Source of the DNA: Novosphingobium percolationis
GTDB lineage: Bacteria > Pseudomonadota > Alphaproteobacteria > Sphingomonadales > Sphingomonadaceae
DNA length: 64,000 bases
NCBI RefSeq assembly: GCF_020179425.1
Contig: NZ_JAILYM010000002.1
Coordinates: 372,001-436,000, forward strand
Direction: 5' to 3'
In this document: in pieces, positions 27,665 to 35,958 of the stretch
Layout of the letters: each line of letters starts with the position of its first letter
How positions within the stretch are numbered: the first letter of the stretch is position 1
Notes under the pieces: generated by a model
What the model was told of the DNA's origin: nothing
What the model saw: only the letters and a program-made list of their open reading frames with translations
The model's database searches: none
Program-made: the position numbers and the translations under genes

Positions 27665-27982
27665 TCAGTCTTCCGGCGCGATCGTGACGCGCAGGCCGTC
27701 GAGGTCGCCGGTGATCTGCACCTGGCACGACAGGCGCGAGGTTTCGTTGCGGTGGTCCGAGCTGTCGAGCAGGTCGTTCTCGTCCTCGCTCATCGCAGGA
27801 ACCTTGTCGCCGAACGCCGGGTCGACATAGACGTGGCAGGTCGCGCACGAGCAGCAGCCGCCGCACAGCGCCAGCAGTTCGTCGAACCCGTTGTCGCGAA
27901 TGGCTTCCATCACCGACAGGCCGGCATCGACGTCGATGGTCTTTTCTTCACCCGAGCGGTTCACGACAACAAGCTTCGGCAT
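27665..27982 (-). CDS. [2Fe-2S] ferredoxin (adrenodoxin-like)
   Basis: A 105-residue electron carrier. Cluster ligands are C40, C46 and C49 in [12 protein letters not shown] and C86 in RLSCQV, the adrenodoxin/putidaredoxin spacing. Two additional cysteines, C43 and C44, lie in the cluster loop. The acidic segment [16 protein letters not shown] is the usual partner-docking helix. Such ferredoxins serve cytochrome P450, ring-hydroxylating enzymes or Fe-S assembly; no partner is adjacent, and no isc genes are present in this window. Start: ATG at 27982 with AGGAG about 9 nt upstream. Confidence 0.93.
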   Translation of the reverse strand: MPKLVVVNRSGEEKTIDVDAGLSVMEAIRDNGFDELLALCGGCCSCATCHVYVDPAFGDKVPAMSEDENDLLDSSDHRNETSRLSCQVQITGDLDGLRVTIAPED

Positions 27983-28110
27983 TGTCCAGGTCTCCTGTCA
28001 GGGAGCCACGCCGCCCCCACTGTTCCCATTTGGGCCGGGCTGCTATCGCGTCCCCCCGGATTTGGCAAGGCTGACACGGCGCGTTGGCCGAAAAGGAACA
28101 GGAGGCACCG

Positions 28111-28728
28111 ATGGGGCTGACCGCAGGACAGATCGCCGAAGGGCTCGCCTTCATCGCGCAGGCGACGCCCGCCCTTGCCGCCGCGATCGAGCGGGTCGGC
28201 CATCCCGAGCCGCGCATCCGCCCCACCGGCTATCGCACCTTGCTGCGTACGATCGTCGGCCAACAGGTCAGCGTATCGGCGGCCGCCTCGGTCTGGGCCA
28301 AGCTGGAGGCGCTGCTGGGCGAGGACATGCCGCCGCACGACCTGCTCGCCGCCGATTTCGATTCGCTGCGCGCCTGCGGTCTGTCACGCCAGAAGCAGGG
28401 CTATGCCCGATCCTTGTGCGAACTGGTGGTGTCGGGCGAACTCGATCTTGATGCGCTGCCTGAAGACGACGAGGAGGCGATTGCCGAACTGGTCAAGATC
28501 AAGGGCATCGGGCGCTGGTCGGCAGAGATCTACCTGCTGTTCGCCGAAGGACGGCCCGACATCTGGCCCGCGGGCGATCTTGCGGTGCAGGTGGGGTTGG
28601 CCAAGCTGCTCGGCCTTGCCGACCGCCCCAGCGAGACGCTGACGCGCGAGCTGGCCGAAACGTGGCGCCCGCATCGCGGGGCGGCGGCGATCTTCACCTG
28701 GCATTGCTACAACAACCCGGCGCTGTAA
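28111..28728 (+). CDS. DNA-3-methyladenine glycosylase II (AlkA-like, HhH-GPD)
   Basis: A 205-residue base-excision repair glycosylase. The fold begins with the GQQVSVSAAASVWAKL helix, followed by the helix-hairpin-helix LVKIKGIGRWSAEIYLLF and the catalytic aspartate in WPAGDLAVQVG. It lacks the N-terminal domain of E. coli AlkA, as do most alphaproteobacterial members, and there are no C-terminal cysteines of the endonuclease III type. The ATG at 28111 has GGAGG 6 nt upstream and is preferred to a TTG at 28084. It is divergent from the ferredoxin gene. Confidence 0.88.
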   Translation: MGLTAGQIAEGLAFIAQATPALAAAIERVGHPEPRIRPTGYRTLLRTIVGQQVSVSAAASVWAKLEALLGEDMPPHDLLAADFDSLRACGLSRQKQGYARSLCELVVSGELDLDALPEDDEEAIAELVKIKGIGRWSAEIYLLFAEGRPDIWPAGDLAVQVGLAKLLGLADRPSETLTRELAETWRPHRGAAAIFTWHCYNNPAL

Positions 28729-28762
28729 GCTGCGCCCCGATAATCGGGAGGGGCGAAAGACA

Positions 28763-29560
28763 ATGCGCAAGGCGATCTTCATCACCGGCGGCGGATCGGG
28801 CATCGGGCGCGCCGTGGCGCAGCGTTTCGCGCGCGAAGGCTGGTTCGTCGGGCTGGCCGACATCAGCGAAAGCGGCATGGCCGAAACGGCGGCGCTGCTG
28901 CCGCAAGGGGCGAGTTCCACGCACAAGCTCGACGTGCGCGACCGCGCGGCCTGGGGGGCGGCGCTGGCGGACTTCGCGAGTGCCGCTGGCGGGCGCATCG
29001 ACGTGGTGTTCAACAATGCCGGGGTGCCGCTCGGCGGGCCGGTGGTGGACCTCGCGCCCGAGGAGATCGAGCGCACGCTCGACATCAACCTGAAAGGCGT
29101 GATCTTCGGCGCGCAGGCGGCGCATCCCTGGCTGAAAGCGAGCGCGCCAGGCTCGGTGCTGCTCAATACGGCCAGCGCGGCAGGACTTTACGGCACGCCC
29201 GGCGCGTCGGTGTATTCCGCCACCAAGTTCGGGGTGCGCGGCGTGACCGAATCGCTCGACGGCGAATGGGCGGCGGACGGGATCGCGGTGCGCGACCTGA
29301 TGCCGGGCTTCATCGAAACCCCGCTGCTTGATCACGCGCCGAACCGCGCCAGCAACGAGGACATCCGCACCCGCGTGCAGGGCGCGGGGCTGGAGATCAC
29401 GCCGGTGGGCGCGGTGGCCGATGCGGCCTGGGCGGCGGTTCAGGGGCAGAAGCTACACACGCTGGTCGGGCCGACGGCGCGGCGCATGGCGTTCTTCTCG
29501 CGCTTCCTGCCCGGCGCGGTGCGCAAGCAGGTGCGCAACGCCGGCCGCGCGCTGGGATGA
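28763..29560 (+). CDS. Short-chain dehydrogenase/reductase
   Basis: A 265-residue classical SDR. The NAD(P) motif is TGGGSGIG, the structural NNAG motif is FNNAGV, and the catalytic set is the serine of NTASAAGLYG with YSATK. Substrate is unknown. It lies 34 nt after the glycosylase with its own GGGAGGGG ribosome-binding site, so co-transcription is likely but no functional link is apparent. The next gene is convergent. Confidence 0.9.
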   Translation: MRKAIFITGGGSGIGRAVAQRFAREGWFVGLADISESGMAETAALLPQGASSTHKLDVRDRAAWGAALADFASAAGGRIDVVFNNAGVPLGGPVVDLAPEEIERTLDINLKGVIFGAQAAHPWLKASAPGSVLLNTASAAGLYGTPGASVYSATKFGVRGVTESLDGEWAADGIAVRDLMPGFIETPLLDHAPNRASNEDIRTRVQGAGLEITPVGAVADAAWAAVQGQKLHTLVGPTARRMAFFSRFLPGAVRKQVRNAGRALG

Positions 29561-29563
29561 GCG

Positions 29564-29857
29564 TCAGGCGGCGAACCGCTCCATCGCCGCCGCCATGGCA
29601 AGGTCGCGCTGGCTGATGCCATTGGCGTCGTGCGTGGTCAGCGTCACGTCGACGCGGTTGTAGACGTTGAACCATTCGGGGTGGTGGTCGGTCTTTTCCG
29701 CCTCCAGCGCCACGCGCGTCATGAAGGCGAAGGCCTGCGAGAAATCGGCGAAGCGGAAGGGCTTGACGAGGGCGAGGCCGTCGTCGCGCAGCGTCCAGCC
29801 GGGCAGGGTGGCCAGCGCCGCTTCGATTTCGGCTTTCAACAAGGGGGCAATCGCCAT
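29564..29857 (-). CDS. phhB: 4a-hydroxytetrahydrobiopterin dehydratase
   Basis: A 97-residue pterin-4a-carbinolamine dehydratase (PCD/DCoH), recycling the pterin cofactor of aromatic amino acid hydroxylases. The signature EKTDHHPEWFNVYNRVDVTL contains the histidines of the active site and is followed by the THDANGIS loop. No phenylalanine hydroxylase gene is adjacent, so a general role in pterin or molybdopterin-related metabolism is also possible. Start: ATG at 29857. Confidence 0.92.
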   Translation of the reverse strand: MAIAPLLKAEIEAALATLPGWTLRDDGLALVKPFRFADFSQAFAFMTRVALEAEKTDHHPEWFNVYNRVDVTLTTHDANGISQRDLAMAAAMERFAA

Positions 29858-29905
29858 TTCGCGTCTCCTTGGCAGGGCTCACGCTTTCCCCTATCGCGCG
29901 GCCCC

Positions 29906-30481
29906 ATGCAACCCTGCCGCCTTGCCGCCTACGACATCGCCTGCCGGCGCGGCGATCGCGTGCTGGTGCGGGGTGTGTCGTTCGAGCTTGCCGGCGGCGA
30001 GGCGCTGCATCTGGCCGGGCCCAACGGCATCGGCAAGTCGAGCCTGATCCGTATCCTGGCGGGCCTGCTGCGCCCGGCGTGGGGCCATGTCGAGCACGAA
30101 GGCGGCATGGCGCTGTGCGATGAACGCATGGCGCTCGACCTGCATCGCCCGCTGGGCGAGGCGCTGGCCTTCTGGGAGCGGATCGACAATGCGGGCGGCG
30201 CGCGCGCCGATTTCGGGCTGGAAGACCTGCTCGACGTGCCCGTGGGCTACCTCTCTACCGGGCAGAAGAAGCGCGCCGCGCTCGCGCGGCTGGCGGCCAG
30301 CGGGGCGCGGATCTGGCTGCTCGACGAACCGCTGAACGGCCTCGACGCGCACTGGGGCGCGGCGGCGCAGGCCGCGATCGAGGCGCATCGGGCGATGGGC
30401 GGGATCGCGGTGATCGCCTCGCACCAGCCGCTGGGGCTGCGGGCGATGCGCACGATCTCGCTGCTGGAGCATCTGCCGTGA
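29906..30481 (+). CDS. ccmA: Heme exporter ATP-binding protein CcmA
   Basis: A 191-residue ABC ATPase of cytochrome c maturation system I, which powers release of holo-CcmE from CcmC. Walker A is GPNGIGKSS, the signature is LSTGQKKR, Walker B is IWLLDEP with the D-loop NGLDAH, and the switch histidine is ASHQPL. The length is that of CcmA rather than of general ABC subunits. The ATG at 29906 lies 48 nt from the divergent phhB start. The stop overlaps ccmB by 4 nt. Confidence 0.92.
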   Translation: MQPCRLAAYDIACRRGDRVLVRGVSFELAGGEALHLAGPNGIGKSSLIRILAGLLRPAWGHVEHEGGMALCDERMALDLHRPLGEALAFWERIDNAGGARADFGLEDLLDVPVGYLSTGQKKRAALARLAASGARIWLLDEPLNGLDAHWGAAAQAAIEAHRAMGGIAVIASHQPLGLRAMRTISLLEHLP

Positions 30482-31146
30482 AGCTGGGCCGGGCTCTGCT
30501 GACGATCTTCGCGCGCGACCTTGCCATCCTGCTGCGCGGCGCGCTGGGGCGGGGCGGGGCGCTGCTGCCGCTGCTGTTCTTCCTGGCTGTCGCCATGATG
30601 TTCCCGTTCGCGGTCGGTCCCGATGCCCGCCTGCTGGCGCGGACCGGCGCGGGCGTGATCTGGGTGGCGGCGCTGCTGGCCGCGATCCTGCCGCTCGACC
30701 GGCTGGTCGAACCCGACATGGAAGCGGGCTTCTTCGACCAGTGGGCCTTGCGCGGGCTGGCCGAAGAAGCGGTGCTGGCGGTGCGCATCCTCGCCCACTG
30801 GCTGAGCTTTGGCGTGCCGCTGATGCTGGCCGCGCCGATTTCGGCGGGGCTGCTCTCGCTTGATCGCGTGCAATTGCTGCTGATCGAACAGGGGCTGCTG
30901 CTGGGCACGCCCGGCCTCGCCGCGATCGGCGTGACCATCGCCGCGCTGACAGCGGGCTTGCGCGCAGGTTCTGCGCTGGGCGGGATGCTGGCGATTCCGC
31001 TTGCGGTGCCGCTGCTGATCTTCGGCGCGGGTTCGCTGCAACCGGGCGGCGAGGGTGGGCTTGTCCTGCTGGCCGCAAGCAGTCTGGCGGCGCTGGCCAT
31101 CGCACCCTTCGCGGGCGCAGCCGCGATACGCGCGGGCCGCGAGTAA
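30478..31146 (+). CDS. ccmB: Heme exporter membrane protein CcmB
   Basis: A 222-residue protein with six predicted membrane helices, partner of CcmA. It shows the CcmB pattern of an N-terminal FARDLAILLR amphipathic segment, the FPFAVGPD loop and the conserved LDRLVEPDMEAGFFDQ region. GTG start at 30478 inside the ccmA stop (GTGA). The other system I genes (ccmC, ccmE, ccmF, ccmG, ccmH) are not in this window, so the pathway is split. Confidence 0.92.
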   Translation: MKLGRALLTIFARDLAILLRGALGRGGALLPLLFFLAVAMMFPFAVGPDARLLARTGAGVIWVAALLAAILPLDRLVEPDMEAGFFDQWALRGLAEEAVLAVRILAHWLSFGVPLMLAAPISAGLLSLDRVQLLLIEQGLLLGTPGLAAIGVTIAALTAGLRAGSALGGMLAIPLAVPLLIFGAGSLQPGGEGGLVLLAASSLAALAIAPFAGAAAIRAGRE

Positions 31147-31200
31147 ATCTCAAGCGCAAAAGCATTGCCGTTCGCGTCAAGCCGCCCTAACTCGAGCGGC

Positions 31201-32199
31201 ATGACTGTCCCTGCGCTTAACCCCAACTCGCTTTCGCTGATCGGCAACACGCCGCTCGTCCGTCTCGCCGGACCTTCCGAGGCCACGGGGTGCGAGATCT
31301 TTGGCAAGTGCGAATTTGCCAACCCCGGCGCTTCGGTGAAGGACCGCGCCGCGCTGTGGATCGTGCGCGATGCCGAGGAGCGCGGCCTGCTGAAGCCAGG
31401 CGGCACGATTGTCGAGGGCACGGCGGGCAACACCGGCATCGGCCTGGCGCTCGTCGCCAATGCGCTCGGCTACAAGACCGTGATCGTGATGCCCGAAACA
31501 CAATCGCGCGAGAAGATGGATACCTTGCGTGCGCTTCGCGCCGAGCTGGTGCTGGTTCCGGCCGCGCCGTTCTCCAATCCGGGGCACTTCGTCCACACCT
31601 CGCGCCGCATCGCCGAGGAAACGGAGGGCGCGATCTGGGCCAACCAGTTCGACAACATCGCCAACCGCCGCGCCCACATCGAAAGCACCGCGCCCGAGAT
31701 CTGGGAGCAGATGGAGCATCGCATCGACGGCTTCACCTGCGCGGCCGGCACCGGGGGCACGATCGCGGGCACGGGTCTCGGCCTCAAGTCGTTCGACGAA
31801 AGCGTGACCATCGCGCTGACTGATCCGCACGGTGCGGCGCTCTACAACTACTACGCCAATGGCGAGTTGAAGGCGGAAGGCTCGTCGGTGGCCGAAGGCA
31901 TCGGGCAGGGGCGCATCACCGCCAACCTCGAAGGCGCGCCGATCGACACGCAGTTCCGCATTTCCGACGAGGAAGGCCTCTACTGGGTCGAGCGCCTGCT
32001 TGCCGAAGAAGGCCTGTGTCTCGGCCTGTCGAGCGGGATCAATGTTGCGGGCGCCGTGGCGCTGGCCCAGCAACTGGGCAAGGGGAGCCGTGTCGCCACG
32101 ATCCTGTGCGACACCGGCTTCCGCTACCTCTCCTCGCTCTATAATCCGGTCTGGCTGGAAGCGAAGGGCCTGCCGGTCTTCCCCTGGCTGAAGCAATAA
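31201..32199 (+). CDS. Cysteine synthase (O-acetylserine sulfhydrylase type)
   Basis: A 332-residue fold type II PLP enzyme that would form cysteine from O-acetylserine and sulfide. The PLP lysine is in NPGASVKDRAA, the substrate loop is EGTAGNTGIG (TAGNTG instead of the usual TSGNTG), and the phosphate cradle is AAGTGGTIAGTG. The TAGNTG form and the overall sequence are those of the cysteine synthase subgroup common in Alphaproteobacteria and fungi. The ATG at 31201 was preferred to 31165 because homology starts with NSLSLIGNTPLVRL. Confidence 0.9.
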   Translation: MTVPALNPNSLSLIGNTPLVRLAGPSEATGCEIFGKCEFANPGASVKDRAALWIVRDAEERGLLKPGGTIVEGTAGNTGIGLALVANALGYKTVIVMPETQSREKMDTLRALRAELVLVPAAPFSNPGHFVHTSRRIAEETEGAIWANQFDNIANRRAHIESTAPEIWEQMEHRIDGFTCAAGTGGTIAGTGLGLKSFDESVTIALTDPHGAALYNYYANGELKAEGSSVAEGIGQGRITANLEGAPIDTQFRISDEEGLYWVERLLAEEGLCLGLSSGINVAGAVALAQQLGKGSRVATILCDTGFRYLSSLYNPVWLEAKGLPVFPWLKQ

Positions 32200-32214
32200 G
32201 GTAGCATCGCGGGG

Positions 32215-32583
32215 ATGGCGTTTCCCGGCATATCTTCCCGATCCGCAGCGCGTCCGGTGCCGCCTGTGGCCGATGTGCCGCTGGTTCCCGTTCACCACGT
32301 GCCGCTCAGCCCGCGCGCGTTGCGAGCGCAGGCGGTGCATCGCCTGCAGGTCGGGCTGTTCGGACTTGCGGGCATGCTGCTGCTGGTCAGCCTCGCCAAC
32401 GTGATCATGGACCGCGCACAGATCGGCGATGCCAGCGCGGGCGTCGGCCCCGATGCGGCGGCGAGTGCCAGCGCATCGCCCGCCAACGATCCGCTGGTCG
32501 ACATGGGCGTGGCGCCCGAACTGCCCGTCGATGGCGCAGCAGCGCAGAAGCCGAAGCCGCCTGCGGGCGGTGCGAACCACTGA
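32215..32583 (+). CDS. Single-pass membrane protein of unknown function
   Basis: A 122-residue protein I do not recognise. A proline-rich cytoplasmic start of about 45 residues precedes one membrane helix at about residues 46-62 (VGLFGLAGMLLLVSLANVIM) and a disordered Ala/Ser/Pro tail. It starts 15 nt after the cysteine synthase and its TGA overlaps a possible CTG start of the next gene. Sphingomonads often have such an undescribed anchor gene in this place. Confidence 0.6.
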   Translation: MAFPGISSRSAARPVPPVADVPLVPVHHVPLSPRALRAQAVHRLQVGLFGLAGMLLLVSLANVIMDRAQIGDASAGVGPDAAASASASPANDPLVDMGVAPELPVDGAAAQKPKPPAGGANH

Positions 32584-32627
32584 GGCTTTCCCTGACGCAA
32601 GGGGCGTGGCGGCGCTGGCTGCTGCTG

Positions 32628-33332
32628 GTGGCGGTGCTGCTGGCCGGGGTGGCCGTGCTGGCGCTCGCCCTGTCGCGGCAGCCTGCAAGGTCGCAGGCGC
32701 GGCCCACGCTCGGCGTGTTCACCAGCTTGCCGGTGATGTGGCGCGAGGCGGACGGCCTTTCCGCGCATCTGGATGCAAACCAGCAGCCGACATGGGTGCG
32801 CGCGGAACTGGAGCAGCGTTTCGCCCCCCGGCCACTCGACACGCTGCTCGAGTTGCGCGGCTTGCGCTTCCTGCTGATCGCCCAGCCACGCCCGCTCGAT
32901 CCGGCGGAGAACGTCGCGCTCGATCGCTGGGTGCGCGCTGGCGGGCGCCTGCTGCTGGTCGCCGATCCGATGCTGACCGCGCCCAGCCGGTTTCCCATCG
33001 GGGACCGTCGTCGCCCGCAGGATGTGGTGCTGCTTTCGCCCATCCTCACGCATTGGGGCCTGGATCTGAGCTTTGATGAGGATCAGCCGGCGGGCCTGCG
33101 GGAAATCGCGGGAAGCAACCTGCAGGTCGACCTTGCCGGGCGCTTTGCGCCGCGCCCGGGCGGACATTGCCGGATCGCGCGCGAAGGGCTTGTCGCGACC
33201 TGCGGCATCGGCCGCGGGCGCATTCTGGCCGTGGCCGATGCCGCGCTGCTGGACACCAGCGACTCGTCTCCGTGGCGCGCGGCAATGCTCGTCGGGCTGA
33301 TCGACGAAGCATTCGGCCGCGCCGGGCGATAA
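32628..33332 (+). CDS. Membrane-anchored GldG/DUF4350-like protein
   Basis: A protein of at least 234 residues with one N-terminal hydrophobic segment and a class I glutamine-amidotransferase-like alpha/beta domain. Strands such as GLRFLLIAQP and GGRLLLVADP are seen, and GRGRILAVADAALLD near the end resembles the GldG/DUF4350 group, in which the fold is usually non-catalytic. The GTG at 32628 is the first standard start but would leave an N-terminus without positive charges. A CTG at 32580, overlapping the previous stop as CTGA, would add RLSLTQGAWRRW before the helix and look like a normal signal anchor. Function unknown. Confidence 0.6.
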   Translation: MAVLLAGVAVLALALSRQPARSQARPTLGVFTSLPVMWREADGLSAHLDANQQPTWVRAELEQRFAPRPLDTLLELRGLRFLLIAQPRPLDPAENVALDRWVRAGGRLLLVADPMLTAPSRFPIGDRRRPQDVVLLSPILTHWGLDLSFDEDQPAGLREIAGSNLQVDLAGRFAPRPGGHCRIAREGLVATCGIGRGRILAVADAALLDTSDSSPWRAAMLVGLIDEAFGRAGR

Positions 33333-33334
33333 CT

Positions 33335-33352
33335 TACGGGAAAATACGGGAA
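33335..33352 (+). promoter_or_regulatory. Candidate MraZ box pair, upstream cluster
   Basis: TACGGGAA occurs twice with exact 10-bp spacing directly after the stop codon of the preceding gene. The arrangement CGGGA-N5-CGGGA matches the geometry of MraZ operators (short GGG-containing boxes separated by 5 nt). Confidence 0.5.
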
Positions 33353-33486
33353 GGCTGTGCTGCGGCGTGGGCGTTGGGCGCTGTCTCGCGCGCAAAGCCC
33401 AGCAATTTCGGCATTTCGTGTGAGGGTATCAGGCTGCCGAGGTGGTGCCGGCAACTTTGGGTAACAGGCGGAATCTCATGGAAAAC

Positions 33487-33526
33487 GAACGTTTGACCGC
33501 GTTTTCCCGTAAATTCCCGTTGTGGC
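33487..33526 (-). promoter_or_regulatory. Candidate MraZ box array, mraZ-proximal cluster
   Basis: On the minus strand two perfect CGGGAA boxes (in ACGGGAATTTACGGGAAAAC) are flanked at the same 10-bp step by degenerate CGGGCC and CGGTC copies. It lies about 135-170 nt before mraZ. The rest of the 327-nt region has a nested inverted repeat at 33535-33563 and no gene. Confidence 0.5.
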
Positions 33527-33534
33527 CCGCTCCA

Positions 33535-33563
33535 TCCCAAGATAAGACTTGGGCTTATCGGGA
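33535..33563. repeat. Nested inverted repeat upstream of mraZ
   Basis: TCCC-aa-GATAAG-acttggg-CTTATC-GGGA pairs over 10 positions with a 2-nt bulge, and the internal CCCAAG/CTTGGG offers a competing fold. It may be an operator or a leader structure in front of the dcw transcript. Confidence 0.45.
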
Positions 33564-33659
33564 CGAACTCCATGTCGCATCCGCGGGGGATGGCTGGCAG
33601 CGCGCACGCGCTTGCCGGTGGATGGGAGCTTTTTGTCTCGTGCGCGCGGGGACTTTGAC

Positions 33660-34160
33660 GTGGCGGGAGCGCCGTCAAATTATTGGGGGCAGGGCTTTTC
33701 GCCGCGTGGCGAGAAGAGCCGCTTCGTCCTCCCCGCAGACTTTCGCAGCACCGTGAAGGATGCCTCGGGCGGGCAGCGCGTGCTGTGCCTCGACAAGCAC
33801 GCCAAGCACCCCTGCCTCGTCGGGTTCGGCCTGTCCCGCGCCGAAACCTTCGCTGAGCAGATCGCGCATGAAGAGCGCATCGCGCTCGAACGCCGCGAAG
33901 AGTTCGACCCCGACATGCGCGCCGCGCAGCTCTTCGGCTTCCTGCGCGTCAGCTTCGACGAATCCGGGCGCTTCGTCCTGCCCGACCATCTGGGCGATCA
34001 GGCCGCGATCGGCGAGGCGCTCTATTTCCATGGCGGCGGATCGCACTTCACGATCTGGTCGCCCGACGTGTTGTTCGAGATGGGCGCGGGCTGGGACGCT
34101 GCCAAGGCTACGTGCCGCGCGCTGATGGCCGAAGCATCGAGCAAGGGGCGGCGCAAGTGA
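33660..34160 (+). CDS. mraZ: MraZ transcriptional regulator
   Basis: A 166-residue DNA-binding regulator, the first gene of the dcw cluster, which in other bacteria represses or tunes its own operon. Two AbrB-like half-repeats are seen: [12 protein letters not shown] with its following strands, and [13 protein letters not shown] (the D/G-R-F-x-LP signature). GTG at 33660 was chosen, 7 nt after GGGGA; the frame is open to 33549 but the extra residues are not MraZ-like. It ends in a GTGA overlap with rsmH. Confidence 0.9.
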   Translation: MAGAPSNYWGQGFSPRGEKSRFVLPADFRSTVKDASGGQRVLCLDKHAKHPCLVGFGLSRAETFAEQIAHEERIALERREEFDPDMRAAQLFGFLRVSFDESGRFVLPDHLGDQAAIGEALYFHGGGSHFTIWSPDVLFEMGAGWDAAKATCRALMAEASSKGRRK

Positions 34161-35152
34161 GCCAGTACCCCGATCTTCCCGCCGATGCCCCGCACATTCC
34201 CGTGCTGCTCGATGAAGTCGAACAGGCACTGGCGCCCAAGGCTGGCGACGTGATCGTCGACGGCACGTTCGGCGCGGGCGGCTATACCCGCCGCCTGCTG
34301 GCTGCCGGCGCGACGGTCCATGCCTTTGATCGCGACCCGCATGCGATCGAGGCCGGGAGCCGCTGGGGAGAAACCTGTGGAAATCCTGTGCGTCTCGTCC
34401 TGCACCATCGCCGCTTTTCCGAGCTGGCCGAAGGGCTGGCAGAGGCCGGAATTGCGCAGGTTCAGGGCGTCGTCCTCGATATCGGCGTGTCTTCCATGCA
34501 GATCGACCAGGCTGAGCGGGGATTTGCTTTTTCCGTCGATGGGCCGCTGGATATGCGCATGTCGCAGGAAGGGCCCAGCGCGGCCGATTTCCTGAACGAA
34601 GCTGGCGAGGGGGAGATTGCCGACGTCCTCTACCGCTACGGCGAAGAGCGTCAGTCGCGCCGCATTGCGCGGGCCATCGTCGCCGCGCGCCCGCTCACCA
34701 CGACGGCGCAGTTCGCGGCCGTGGTGCGCAAGGCGCTGGGCTATGTGCCGGGCATGCGCGGCAAGAACGCGCCCAAGGATCCGGCCATCCGCAGCTTTCA
34801 GGCTGTGCGCATCCACGTCAACGGCGAGCTGGACGAACTGGTCGCGGGCCTCGCCGCGGCCGAGAAGGTGCTCGCGCCCGGCGGACGTCTGGCGGTGGTC
34901 ACGTTCCACAGCCTCGAAGACCGCATCGTCAAGCAGTTCCTGCGCCAAGGCGCGGGCGCCATGCCGGGGGGCTCGCGCCACCTGCCGCAGGCCGCGCCCA
35001 CCGTAGCGCCGGTGTTCGAGAAGCCTTCGGCGGCGATCCGTCCGTCCGAGGCAGAAGAAGCGCGCAACCCGCGCGCGCGGTCCGCAACCCTGCGCTGGGC
35101 GGTGCGGACGTCCGCGCCGGCGCGGGAGCATCACGGGAGCATCGCGGCATGA
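34157..35152 (+). CDS. rsmH: 16S rRNA (cytosine-1402-N4)-methyltransferase
   Basis: A 331-residue SAM-dependent methyltransferase acting on C1402 in the ribosomal P site. It shows [13 protein letters not shown] at the start, the SAM motif [24 protein letters not shown], the DIGVSSMQ loop with [11 protein letters not shown], and the late [12 protein letters not shown] and [10 protein letters not shown] motifs. GTG at 34157 overlaps the mraZ stop; the end overlaps ftsL as ATGA. Confidence 0.97.
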   Translation: MSQYPDLPADAPHIPVLLDEVEQALAPKAGDVIVDGTFGAGGYTRRLLAAGATVHAFDRDPHAIEAGSRWGETCGNPVRLVLHHRRFSELAEGLAEAGIAQVQGVVLDIGVSSMQIDQAERGFAFSVDGPLDMRMSQEGPSAADFLNEAGEGEIADVLYRYGEERQSRRIARAIVAARPLTTTAQFAAVVRKALGYVPGMRGKNAPKDPAIRSFQAVRIHVNGELDELVAGLAAAEKVLAPGGRLAVVTFHSLEDRIVKQFLRQGAGAMPGGSRHLPQAAPTVAPVFEKPSAAIRPSEAEEARNPRARSATLRWAVRTSAPAREHHGSIAA

Positions 35153-35958
35153 TCGTCACGGCCCATCGCCTGCGTTCCATCGGCTGGATCGTGCTGCTCG
35201 CGATTTGTGCCGCGCTGACCATGGTGCTGGCGTTCCGCGTCAACGCGCTGCGCAGCCAGGTCCATCATGCCGAGATGAAGATCGTCGCGCTGCAGCAGGA
35301 GAAGATGTACCTCGAGACCGAGTTCGAGACGCGCGCCAACCAGCAGCAGCTGAAGGCGTGGAACGATGTCGAATTCGGCTACGTCGCGCCGATGGCGGGA
35401 CAGTACCTTGAGAACGAGCGCGAATTGGCCGCGCTATCCAAGCCTGTCGAGCCCGACGCGCCCGCGCCGATCCGCGTGGCGAGCGCCGACGACGCGGTGG
35501 TGGCGCAGGCGGCCTTCCCCGCGATGGTTTCACCGCTGTCGGGCAAGCCGCTGTCCGATGCGAAGGCAGAGGCCGACGAGCGCCCGGCCAAGGTCGACCA
35601 TGCCGCTGCCGCCGCCTCGCTGGGCGAAAGGCTCGCGAAGGTCGATCGCGGCAATGACGCGCCGGTAAAGCCGCGCGTGCGCCAACTGGTCGCCAGGGAC
35701 GGCGACAAGGCGGAAAAGCCTGCGAAGACCGCCAGGGCGGACAAGATCACCAAGCCCGAAAAGGTCGCAAAAGCGGACAAGCCGACGAAGCCGGTCAAGG
35801 TCGCGGTCAAGTCCGACAAGCCGGTGGACAAGCCCAAGGCCAAGGCTTCCGCCTCCGCCGCCGCGCCGGTTAAGGCCACCAAGGTGGCGGCGAAGGCCAA
35901 GGAGGCCAAGCCCGCCGCTGCGCCTGCCAGGAAGAAGGAGGTGAAGGCAGCCAAGTGA
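35149..35958 (+). CDS. ftsL: FtsL-like division protein with long Lys/Ala tail
   Basis: A 269-residue protein at the exact ftsL position. The first 65 residues have FtsL architecture: a short cytoplasmic start, a membrane helix at about residues 11-30 and a periplasmic coiled coil ([16 protein letters not shown]). Typical FtsL proteins have 90-140 residues. Here an additional tail of some 170 residues is rich in Lys, Ala and Pro ([18 protein letters not shown] and similar), so it is highly basic and probably disordered in the periplasm. FtsL normally joins FtsB and FtsQ to activate FtsI/FtsW. Start ATG at 35149 and a GTGA overlap with ftsI. Confidence 0.85.
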   Translation: MIVTAHRLRSIGWIVLLAICAALTMVLAFRVNALRSQVHHAEMKIVALQQEKMYLETEFETRANQQQLKAWNDVEFGYVAPMAGQYLENERELAALSKPVEPDAPAPIRVASADDAVVAQAAFPAMVSPLSGKPLSDAKAEADERPAKVDHAAAAASLGERLAKVDRGNDAPVKPRVRQLVARDGDKAEKPAKTARADKITKPEKVAKADKPTKPVKVAVKSDKPVDKPKAKASASAAAPVKATKVAAKAKEAKPAAAPARKKEVKAAK

